DNA of 64,000 nucleotides from Anaeramoeba ignava (taxonomy: Eukaryota; Metamonada; Anaeramoebidae), in contig JAPDFW010000044.1 in assembly GCA_028826165.1 (NCBI GenBank), positions 236,001 through 300,000 of the forward strand, given 5' to 3'. Shown here piece after piece: positions 1 through 10,113 of this stretch. Numbering within the stretch: position 1 is the first letter of the stretch; each line of letters opens with the position of its first letter. Below the pieces are notes generated by a model that was given only the letters and a program-made list of their open reading frames with translations, did no database searches and was not told the DNA's origin. A program made the translations under genes and the position numbers.

Positions 1-1390
1 TAAATCAATATTAATATTAAATCAATATTAAATCATTAAATCAATATTAAATTAATATTAAATCAATATTAAATCAATATTAAATCATTAATAAAAATCA
101 ATAAATCAATATTAAATCATTAATATTAAATCAATATATTAAAAATCAATAATAAATTAAATTAAATAATAAATCATTAATATTAAATCAATATTAAATC
201 AATATTAAATCAATATTAAATCAATATTAAATCAATATTAAATCAATATTAAATCAATAATATTAAATCAATAATATTAAATCAATATTAAATCAATATT
301 AAATCAATAATATTAAATCAATAATATTATTAAATAAATTAATCATTAATTAAATTAATATTAAATCAATATTAAATATTAAATAAAAATATTAAATCAA
401 TATTAAATCAATTAAAATATTAAATCAATATTAAATGAATCAATATTAAATCTATATTAAATCAATATTAAATCAATATTAAATCAATAAATCAATAATT
501 TTAAATAATTTTATTAAATCAATATTATTAAATTTTTAAAATAAATTAAATAATATTAAATCAATATTAAATCAATATTAAATCAATATTAAAATCAATA
601 TTAAATCAAATTAAATCAATATTAAATCAATAATATTAAATCAATATTAAATCAATATTAAATCAATATTAAATCAATATTAAATCAATATTAAATCAAT
701 ATTAAATCAATAATATTAAATCAATATTAAATCAATAATATTAAATCAATATTAAATCAATAATATTAAATCAATATTAAATCAATATTAAATCCATAAT
801 AATATTAAATCAATATTAAATCAATATTAAATCAATATTAAATCAATATTAAATCAATATTAAATCAATATTAAATCAATATTAAATCAATATTAAAAAT
901 ATTAAATCAATATTAATCAAATCAATATTAAATCAATATTAAATCAATATTAAATCAATATTAAATCAATATTAAAATTAAATCAATATTAAATCAATAT
1001 TAAATCAATAATATTAAATCGCAATAATAAATCAATATTTTTAAAAATCAATAAATTAAATTAATAAATCAATAATATTAAATAAAATAATATTAAATCA
1101 ATAATATTAAATCAATATTAAATCAATATTAAAAATATTAAATCAATAATATTAAATCAATAATAATACTAAATCAATTTTTAATAATAAATCAATATTA
1201 AATTAATATTAAATCTATATTATTAAATCTATATTAAATCAATATTAAATCAATATTAAATAATATTAAATCAATATTAAATCAATATTATTAAATCAAT
1301 ATTATTAAATCAATATTATTAAATCAATATTTTTAAATAATTTTAAATTAATAATTTTAAATAAATTATTTTATTCTTTTTGATTTCTAG
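1..1390. repeat. AT-rich short tandem repeat (core TAAATCAATAT, ~11 bp)
   Basis: Imperfect tandem copies of an 11-bp unit read as TAAATCAATAT fill this block, with occasional 14-bp variants and inserted AATAAT. It ends in a TTCTAG acceptor directly before an exon of the GH30 gene, so at least its right part is probably intronic. No coding potential was seen on either strand. The left end runs off the window. Confidence 0.85.
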
Positions 1391-3461
1391 TTGCGATTAT
1401 TGTGAATCAACTTATAATTTTGATGATATATCAGGAGATTATAATTTAACAAAATTTAATCTATCAAATGGACCAGATTTACAAACAATAATTCCAATGA
1501 TTAAAATGGCATTAAATTACAATCCAAATTTAAAAATTGTTGGATCACCATGGAGTCCACCACCTCAATATAAATCAAATAATGAAATGAATACAAGTTC
1601 AATTCCTTGTTTGATTGATAATATCACTATTTCTGAATCTTGGGCTCTTTATTTCTCAAAATTTATTCAAGCTTATAAAGATGAAGGTGTTGATATTTGG
1701 GGTGTTACTGTTCAAAATCAACCAACTCAAAACAATACTTGGGAATCTTGTGTTTATAGTGCTTATCAAGAAGCTGATTTTTTAATTAATCATTTAGGTC
1801 CTAGATTAAGACAAGATTTTCCTGATGTTAAAATTTTCATTCATGGTTAGTTAGTTTAATTTAATTTAAATATTTGATTTAATTTAATTTAATTTAATTT
1901 AATTTAATTTAATTTAATTTAAATAATTGATTTAATTTAATTTTATTTTTTTTAATTTAATTTAATTTAATTTAATTTAATTTAATTTGATTTTATTTAA
2001 TTTAATTTGATTTGATTTAATTTGATTTAATTTGATTTGATTTAATTTTATTTGATTTTATTTAATTTAATTTAATTTAATTTAATTTAATTTAATTTAA
2101 ATATTTGATTTAATTTATTTGATTAATTTAGATGGAAACAAAGACACAATTTTTGATTGGGCTTCTTTAATTTTATCAGAAACAGAAGTTTTCAAATATT
2201 GTGATGGAGTAGCTTTTCAATGGTATAAATAATAAATAATAAATAATAAATAATAAAAATAATAAATAATAAATAATAAATAATAAATAATAAATAATAA
2301 ATAATAAATAATAAATATTATTAAATCAAAATAATAGGTATAGTGGATTTGATTTTGGAGATGTAGCAAAAGTTAGTGAATATTATCCTGAATATATGCT
2401 TCTTTCAACAGTAAATAATCTTTTTTAATTCGAGATCTTTAACATTATTTATAAATCAAAATAATAATAATTTCATTTAATTATTTTTAGGAAGCTGGAT
2501 CTTGTCCAATGATATTAAATGATTGGGGAGCAGCAGAATTTCTTGCTTTTGATATGATTGGTGATTTAAATTCAAATTCTGTTGGATGGATTGCTTGGAA
2601 TTTAATTTTGGATATGGAAGGAGGTCCAAATGTTTGATTTAAAAAACCAAAAAAAAATTAATTATTTTGAAAATTTATTGAAAATTATTTATAATTAAAA
2701 TAATAATAATAAAAGCATGCTGGTAATAATTGTACAGCTATTTATCATGTTGATACAATTGCTAAAAGAGTTTATGTTCAACCTCAAGTAATTTAATCAA
2801 TTAAATTAAATCAATTATATAAATTAATTCAAATTAAATTAAATCAAATCAATTTAAATCAAATCAATTATATAAATTAAATTAAATATTTAAATCAAAT
2901 CAAATTAAATTAATTCAAATTAAATCAAATCAAATCAATTTAAATTAAATTAAATTAAATATTTAAATCAAATCAAATCAATTATTTAAATCAAATTAAA
3001 TTAATTAAATCAATTTAAATTAATTTAAATCAAATTAAATTAAATTAAATCAAATATTTAAATTAATTTAAATCAATATTAAATCAATATTAAATCTATA
3101 TTAAATCAATTTAAATTAAATTAAATTAAATCAATTAAATCAAATTAAATCAAATTAAATTAAATTAATTTAAATCAATTAAATTAAATTTCTTGTTCGA
3201 TTTCAATTTTAGTTTTATTATATTGGTCAATTAACAAAATTCATTTGGGTTAATTCAACAAGAATTGAAGTTAATAATCAAGGAATTTATACACTTAATT
3301 TAGACCAAGTTGCTTTCCAAAGAACAGATAATAAAATTATTTTAGTTGTAATGACTTCAGTTGATTATGAAATTGATTTTGATATTGTTTATGGAAATTA
3401 TTATGCAAAAACTACAATTTCTCCAAGAACAATTATGACATTTTTGTTTGATAAATTTTAA
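1391..3461 (+). CDS. GH30 glucosylceramidase-like glycosidase, 5' part outside window
   Basis: Exons read as 1391-1845, 2132-2222, 2338-2410, 2491-2631, 2716-2787 and 3213-3461 (TAA), all with GT-AG introns that keep frame. The product matches GH30 (lysosomal acid beta-glucosidase type) along its length: SPWSPP, a WG-TVQN strand, then STEAGSCP and WIAWNLILDMEGGPNHAG, and a C-terminal beta domain. In this family the nucleophile Glu lies in the E-A motif, which is kept here (STEAG). The acid/base Glu normally sits in an N-E-P motif; this gene reads N-Q-P (VQNQPTQNN), so it may be catalytically weak or dead. Introns are filled with short AT repeats. The N-terminus and any signal peptide are missing from the window. 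The family call is firm; exact exon edges are inferred. Confidence 0.85.
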
Positions 3462-3682
3462 CTTACTTTTTGATAAGAAAAAAAAAAGTTAATCCAAAAA
3501 ACAAAAAACAAAAAACAAAAAACAATCAATTTTGCTTTTCAATCATTTTCAAATTTTAAATTGAAATTTGCTTTTTTTGTTTTTCATTTTTTTCATTTTT
3601 CTCATTTTTTACAAAAATAAATCAAAAAAAAATTGTTTTCTTTCTTTCTTTCTTTCTTTCTTTAATTTTAAAATTAAAAAAA

Positions 3683-6347
3683 ATGAATCAAATTGTTTCA
3701 GTTGCTGTTGGTCAACCTGGTTTACAAATTAATAGCAAATATTGGAATCAATTAATTTTAGAACATGGTTTAGATTATGATGGCTTACCAAAACTTTCAC
3801 AAAATTTATTACAAAAGGAGAAAATAAATGTTTATTTTGATGAAAAAAAAGGTGAGAATTAGAAATAGAATTATAAATAGAAATAGAAATAGAAATAGAA
3901 ATATAAATAGAATTATAATTAAAATTAGAATTATAAATAGAATTATAATTAAAATTAGAATTATAAATAGAATTATAAATATAAATATAATTAGAAATAG
4001 AATTATAAATAGAATTATAAATAGAATTATAAATAGAATTATAAATAGAAAAGAATTAGAAATAGAATTAGAATTATAAATTATAGAATTAGAATTATAA
4101 TTAGAAATAGAATTATAAATAAATAGAAAAATAAAGAATGAGAATTATAAATAGAAATAGAAATAAAATAGAAATTAGAAATAGAAATAAATAAAAATTA
4201 TAATTATAAAATATAAATATAAATAGAATTATAATTATAAATAGAATTAGAAATAGAATTAAATAGAAATAGAAATAGAAATTAGAAATAGAATTAGAAA
4301 TAGAAATAGAAATAGAAATAGAAATAGAAATAGAAATAGAAATAGAAATAGAAATAGAAATAGAAATAGAAATAGAAATAGAAATAGAATTGGTGGTAGA
4401 AATAGAAATAGAAATAGAAATAGAAATAGAAATAGAAATAGAAATAGAAATAGAAATAAAAATAGAAATGAAAGAAATTATAAATAGAAATAAAATCAAA
4501 ATAGAAATAGAAATAGAATTATAATTAGAATCAAAATTAAAATTAAAATTAAAATTAAATCAAAAAAAATTAAAATCAAAATTAAAATCAAAATTAAAAT
4601 CAAAATTAAAATCAAAATTAAAATCAAAATTAAAATTAAAATTAAAATCAAAATTAAATTCAAAATTAAAATTAAAATCAAAATCAAAATTAAAATTAAA
4701 GCTAAATTCTCTAAGAGATATGTTCCTCGTTCAGTTTTTGTTGATCTTTCTGATGGAACAAGTCAAACAATAAAATCAAGTAAAATGGGGAAATTATTTT
4801 CACCAGATTCATATATAACAACAAATTTCAATTCAATAACATTTGCAAACTGTATGTATAATGAAGGATATGAAATGGCAGAAATAGCATTAGATCAAAT
4901 AAGAAAAGAGATAGAAAAATGTGATTTACTTCAAGGTCTTGAATTCACATTTTCAATAGATGATCCATGTGGAGCTGGACTTGGTTCGCTTCTTGTTTCA
5001 AAAATTAGAGAAGAATATCCGGATCGAGTTATTTCTGTTTGTGCTTCAATTCCTTCTTTTGAAACATCAAATAATGTTATCTCTGCTTATCATATTGTTC
5101 TTGCTATTCAATCTCTTATTGAAAATGCTGATTTGGTTACTTCTTTTGACCTTAAAACTATTCTTAATTTTCTTCAAATTCAAAAAGGTTATCAAAATCC
5201 AAATATTGATAATTTCGAAGATGTTATTGCTCAAACTTTTTCTAATATTACAGCTCCTTTAAGATCAAAAGGTAGAAATCAAAATCAAAATTAAAATCAA
5301 AATTAAAATTAAAATTAAAATCAAAATCAAAATCAATAAAAATCAAAATCAAAATTAAAATTAAAATCAAAATCAAAATTAAAATCAAAATCAAAATCAA
5401 AATTTAAATTAAAATCAAAATCAAAATCAAAATGAAAATCAAAATCAGAATCAAAATCAAAATCAAAATCAAAATCAAAATCAAAATTAAAATTAAAATT
5501 TAATCAAAATTAAAATTTAAATTAAAATCAAAATTAAAATCAAATTAAAATAATTAAAATCAAAATCAAAATTAAAATAAAAATCAAAATCAAAATCAAA
5601 ATCAAAATGAAAATCAAAATCAAAATCAAAATCAAAATTAAAATCAAAAATTCAAAATCAAAATCAAAATTAAATCAAAATTAAAATCAAAATTAAAACC
5701 AAAATCAAAAAGGAACAAAAAACCTAAACCTTCGAACAATTGCAGTTCAATTAGTCCTTTTTCCAAGACTTCATTTTTTTATACCATCATTGGTTAGAAG
5801 TCCAATCGAATATTTCAACAATTTAGGACAAAAAGGATATCATGATTTAATTGAACAAACATTTTTACCTCAAAACATTTTCTCAACAACAAACTTAGAA
5901 TCAGAAAAAACATTCACAGCTTTATTAAATTTTAGAGGAGAAATTGGAACTGATTATGATTTTTTTGAACATATTAATTCAATTTTCAAAAAGAATTCTT
6001 ATTATCAAAGTTTTTTAATGAATCATTCATTAACTTCTTTTACTGAACTTCCTCCTTATAATGAAAAATATGGTTCAAGTGCTCTTTTTAATACTTCAGC
6101 AATAGTTTCCACTTTTAATGATAGATTAAAGCAATTTAGTAAAATGTTTGAAAAAAAAGCTTTTATTCATTGGTTCACTTCAGAAGGAATGGATGAAATG
6201 GAATTTGTTGAAGCTGAAAATAATCTTAAGGATTTAGTTCTAGAATACCAACAATATTCAGAACAAGGAAATCCTTTAATTGATGATTATGAAAGATTTT
6301 GGGAAGACCATTTTGATTATGAATTCAAACAACGTTATTTTTATTAA
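3683..6347 (+). CDS. divergent beta-tubulin
   Basis: Three exons, 3683-3851, 4702-5271 and 5713-6347 (TAA), give about 457 residues, close to the usual ~445. The N-terminus MNQIVSVAVGQPGLQI corresponds to the tubulin start, and YVPRSVFVDL, SKIREEYPDR, FPRLHFFIPS and the C-terminal FTSEGMDEMEFVEAENNL strings are clearly beta-tubulin. The GTP-binding signature GGGTGSG is replaced by DDPCGAG (about residues 143-149). The MREI autoregulation tetrapeptide is MNQI, and the T7 loop reads NLNLRT. The acidic tail is short and ends in aromatic residues (RYFY). Introns are long hexamer repeats. It is probably a specialised or non-canonical beta-tubulin; its nucleotide binding is doubtful. Confidence 0.88.
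3852..4701. repeat. intronic hexamer arrays (GAAATA then AAAATC/AAAATT)
   Basis: Intron 1 of the tubulin gene. The first part is built of tandem GAAATA/GAATTA units, the second of AAAATC and AAAATT units. Long open frames here (Ile-Ser, Ile-Leu alternation) are artefacts of the 6-bp period. The tubulin sequence continues in frame on both sides. Confidence 0.85.
5272..5712. repeat. intronic AAAATC hexamer array
   Basis: Intron 2 of the tubulin gene, almost entirely (AAAATC/AAAATT)n. Donor GTAGAA, acceptor AAAAAG. The flanking codons join to give SKGTKNLNLR, as expected for tubulin. Confidence 0.85.
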
Positions 6348-6419
6348 ATCCAAATAAAAATAAAAATAAAAATTTCTATTCAATTTGATCTATATTTTAT
6401 TAATTTTTTTTAAATTTTT

Positions 6420-7000
6420 GGAAATAGATTTAATTTAATATTTAATTTATAAATTAATTTAAAAATATAATTTAATATTTAATTTTATTATTAAAATAAT
6501 AATTTATTGTTTTAGATTTAAATATTTTATTATTTAAATATTTAACATATAAATATAAAAAATGAAAATAGATTTAATTTAATATTTAATTTATAAATTA
6601 ATTTAAAAATATAATTTAATATTTAATTTTATTATTAAAATAATAATTTATTGTTTTAGATTTAAATATTTTTATTATTTAAATATTTAACATATAAATA
6701 TAAAAACAAGAATAGATTTAATTTAATATTTAGTTTATAAATTAATTTAAAAATATAATTTAATATTTAATTTATAAATTAATTTAAAAATATAATTTAA
6801 TATTTAATTTTATGTTTAAAATAATAATTTATTGTTTTAGATTTAAATATTTTATTATTTAAATATTTAACATATAAATATAAAAAATGAAAATAGATTT
6901 AATTTAATATTTAATTTATAAATTAATTTAAAAATATAATTTAATATTTAATTTTATTATTAAAATAATAATTTATTGTTTTAGATTTAAATATTTTATT
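6420..7000. repeat. tandem repeat, ~147-bp unit, about four copies
   Basis: The unit begins AATAGATTTAATTTAATATT and ends near AACATATAAATATAAAAA. Copies begin close to 6423, 6565, 6711 and 6891. The third copy carries an extra ~35-bp internal duplication, and the last is truncated. It occupies the tubulin-receptor intergenic space and holds no ORF. Confidence 0.8.
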
Positions 7001-7200
7001 TAATAAAAAAAGTAAGAATAAAATGAGAAAATATTTATAAAATAAAAAAAGAAAAATAAATTTATCTTCTTTTTTTTTGCTTTTTTTTCTCATTTCATTT
7101 TTTTTTTTCATTTTTTTCTTTTATCAATTTAATTCAAAATTTTTGCTTTTTTTTATTATTAATAAGAAGAAACATTAAAAACATTAAAAACAATAAATAG

Positions 7201-9852
7201 ATGAAATCAATTCTTTCAATTTTCTTGATATTTAATGTCATTTTATTTGAATCAATTCAAAATTCAGAAATATCAAATTTATTAATATCAAAATATTCTT
7301 CTTCTGATGGAGTTTATGTTTGGAATTTAAAACAAGAATACCGAATTTCCTACTACGATTATGGATTAAGTGTTGCAATTTATAAAAATATTATGGCTAT
7401 TGGTTCTTATCAAAATAAAAAAGTATATGTTTACAGATATGATGGAACAAATTGGAATATTGAAGATGTATTGACTAACTCTGCTTCATATTTTGGATAT
7501 AGAATAGCAATTTATGAGAATATTATTGTTGTTGGAGCTTATGTTGATAATCGAGTATTTGTTTACCAATATGGTGTTCCATATTGGACATCGGTTGGCA
7601 TACTATCTGGATCTGCTTCAAATTATGGATGGAGTGTTGCTATTTATGGAGATTGGGTTGTTGTTGGTGCTCCTGATTCAAACCAAGTATTTATTTATAA
7701 GCAAACTTACTATTGGAATATGGTTAAAACATTGAATGGATATTCATCCTCTTTTGGATATAGTGTTTCAATTAATGGAAATTTTATTGTTGTTGGTGCT
7801 CCTGATAATCGAGTAATATTTATTTATGCATATGATGGAACAGATTGGCGTCTTGACTACGCGTTTCAGGAATCTTCATATATAAAATTTGGAAGATATG
7901 TTTCAATTTATGGAAATGTTATTGTAGTTGGAAGTGAAGATAATACTGTGTTTATTTATCGATATGATGGAACAAATTGGAATTTTGAACAAACATTATC
8001 TGGAGTTGGTTATTTTGGATGTTCTGTTTCAATTTATGGAAATGTTATTGTAGTTGGAACTTTTGCTAATACTGTATTTATTTATAGATATGATGAAACA
8101 ACTTGGAATCTTGAAAAAACATTATCTGAAATTGGTTATTTTGGATGTTCTGTTTCAATTTATGATAGGTTTATTGTTATTGGAATGAATTTGGTTTACC
8201 AAGCATTTGTTTATGAAGCAACTCTTATTTCTCAAATTAATGTTCTTAATTGTTCATCTTTAATTTCATCATTTGAATGTTATTGGGAAGGAATTCAATC
8301 TTCATTTTCTTTGAAATATCAAATTAATTATGGGATTGATTGGATTGATATTCAAAATTCAATTATTGAAAATGGGAATATTTATCATCAACAATTTGAT
8401 TCTTCAAATTATGATAACATTACAGGAAATGAATATTATTCAATTCAAATTAGAGTTTGTGATTTAGGAACATCAATTTGTGGTGAATCTTCTTCTTCAG
8501 TTAATTTAATAACCAAAATTGATTCTGTAAAAGATTTCCAATTATTCAATCCTTCAAATTATTCAATTAATACTACTTGGATTCCTCCAAATGTTCAAAT
8601 TGATGATGAAATTGCTCATCTTAATCATTATAATATTTCTTATTTCAAACAATCTGAACCTGATTCGATTTATTCAATTTTAGTTGATAATTCTTCAACT
8701 TCATATCTTTTAGATAATAATATTGAATGTGGAAATGATTACAATATTTCAATTTGTGGATGTAGAACATTTGAATGTGAAGAAGATGATAAAGGAGAAA
8801 TTGTTGAATCATCAATTTCAAAAAATTTTGAAACAGTTTCAAATTTAACATGTTCAATTTCATATTCAATAGATATTAATTGTAATTGGAATCAACCAAT
8901 TAATTGTTCAATTCCATTTTATTATAATTTTACTTATCAATCAATTTCACAAAATGATTCAGGAAATTATCAATCAAATTCATTAAATCAAAATTTCACA
9001 GCTCAATTTCCAAATCAAGAATATCAAATTAATGTATCAGCTTGTAATTCAAATGGAAAATGTGGATATATTTCATCAATTTCAATTACAACTGATAATT
9101 TACCAATTTCTCCAATAATTTATCAAACAATTTCCAAACCTGAAGAAATTGAACTAAATTTTACAAAATTAACAAATACAAACAATTATTCAATTTCACT
9201 TGATAATGGAACAAATTGGCAAAAATTCACATCCTTTGATTTAAGTGGAAATGAAGTTATTGGAATAATAAGTGGAATATCTGGAAATATTGAATATAAT
9301 ATTTCAATTCGAGGATGTTCAGATTTAAATTGTGAAACACAATATTTAGGAGATCCAAGTTCAATAATTTCAACAAAAGCAAAATTAGGAAATATTACTT
9401 CATTAAGTTGCACATCAGTAATTACTGGATTTGTCTGTAATTGGGATTCATTAGAATTATCAAGTGGATTAAAAGCATATTCATTTAATTATAATTCAAC
9501 ATCAATTTGTTTAACAAATTTAACAAAAAATTATTCAATTTCATCAGGATTAAACTCAGGAGAATATTATGAAATTTCAATTTATTCATCATCTGATTTA
9601 AATTGTTCAAATAATGAATATTCAGGAATCAATTCAACAACATCAATAATACCATTATCAATGCAATGTGAGGTATATCAAACAAGTGAAAATTCAACAA
9701 ACACAACAGCAATAACTATTGGAATAATTATCCCTATTTTGATTATTTTGATTATTATTATTGGAATTATTTTCTTTAAAAAAAGAAAAAAAAACAAAAT
9801 TATTCAAGAAATTATGAAAGAAAAAGAATTACATACTGATTTAGATATTTAA
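7201..9852 (+). CDS. type I membrane receptor with FG-GAP-like repeats and fibronectin III-like domains
   Basis: A single intronless ORF of 883 residues. Residues 1-19 look like a signal peptide. About six to seven repeats follow (roughly 35-350), each with the pattern YFG-S-I-YGN-IVVG-VFIY, which resembles FG-GAP or Kelch-like beta-propeller blades of the integrin-alpha type. Residues ~350-830 hold repeating beta domains with paired Cys and Trp and many N-glycosylation sequons, resembling fibronectin III. A single membrane helix lies at about 836-859, followed by a basic stop-transfer (KKRKKNK) and a ~20-residue cytoplasmic tail. A cell-surface adhesion or recognition role is inferred from architecture; the ligand is unknown. 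Confidence 0.75.
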   Translation: MKSILSIFLIFNVILFESIQNSEISNLLISKYSSSDGVYVWNLKQEYRISYYDYGLSVAIYKNIMAIGSYQNKKVYVYRYDGTNWNIEDVLTNSASYFGYRIAIYENIIVVGAYVDNRVFVYQYGVPYWTSVGILSGSASNYGWSVAIYGDWVVVGAPDSNQVFIYKQTYYWNMVKTLNGYSSSFGYSVSINGNFIVVGAPDNRVIFIYAYDGTDWRLDYAFQESSYIKFGRYVSIYGNVIVVGSEDNTVFIYRYDGTNWNFEQTLSGVGYFGCSVSIYGNVIVVGTFANTVFIYRYDETTWNLEKTLSEIGYFGCSVSIYDRFIVIGMNLVYQAFVYEATLISQINVLNCSSLISSFECYWEGIQSSFSLKYQINYGIDWIDIQNSIIENGNIYHQQFDSSNYDNITGNEYYSIQIRVCDLGTSICGESSSSVNLITKIDSVKDFQLFNPSNYSINTTWIPPNVQIDDEIAHLNHYNISYFKQSEPDSIYSILVDNSSTSYLLDNNIECGNDYNISICGCRTFECEEDDKGEIVESSISKNFETVSNLTCSISYSIDINCNWNQPINCSIPFYYNFTYQSISQNDSGNYQSNSLNQNFTAQFPNQEYQINVSACNSNGKCGYISSISITTDNLPISPIIYQTISKPEEIELNFTKLTNTNNYSISLDNGTNWQKFTSFDLSGNEVIGIISGISGNIEYNISIRGCSDLNCETQYLGDPSSIISTKAKLGNITSLSCTSVITGFVCNWDSLELSSGLKAYSFNYNSTSICLTNLTKNYSISSGLNSGEYYEISIYSSSDLNCSNNEYSGINSTTSIIPLSMQCEVYQTSENSTNTTAITIGIIIPILIILIIIIGIIFFKKRKKNKIIQEIMKEKELHTDLDI

Positions 9853-10113
9853 TTCAAAAATCAATTTCAATCAATTTCAAACAATTTCAAATTCTTTTTT
9901 TCAATTCTTTTTTTCAAATTCAAAATCAATTAAAAATCCAAAATCAATTTCATTTAATTTTTAAATTAAATATCAAATTAAACTTATTTTTATTTTTCTT
10001 ATTTTTTATTATTCATTTTTGATAAGTTTGAATCAAATTGAATCAAAAAAATAAATTGGAATAATTAAAATTTTTTTAAAGATTGATTTTCATTTTTGAT
10101 TTTCATTTTCATT
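9853..10113. other. intergenic region between convergent genes
   Basis: AT-rich sequence between the 3' ends of the receptor (+) and the RhoGEF (-). Only homopolymer-like T and A runs and short CAATTT repeats are present. No gene is seen. Confidence 0.6.

Noticed and set aside
1-1390. CRISPR or telomeric repeat
   Set aside because: Units are ~11 bp, imperfect and without unique spacers; no G-rich telomere strand; eukaryotic context.
4113-4687. Long minus-strand ORFs of alternating Ile-Ser or Ile-Leu
   Set aside because: Products of 6-bp microsatellites inside a tubulin intron; any hexamer array without stops is open in some frames.
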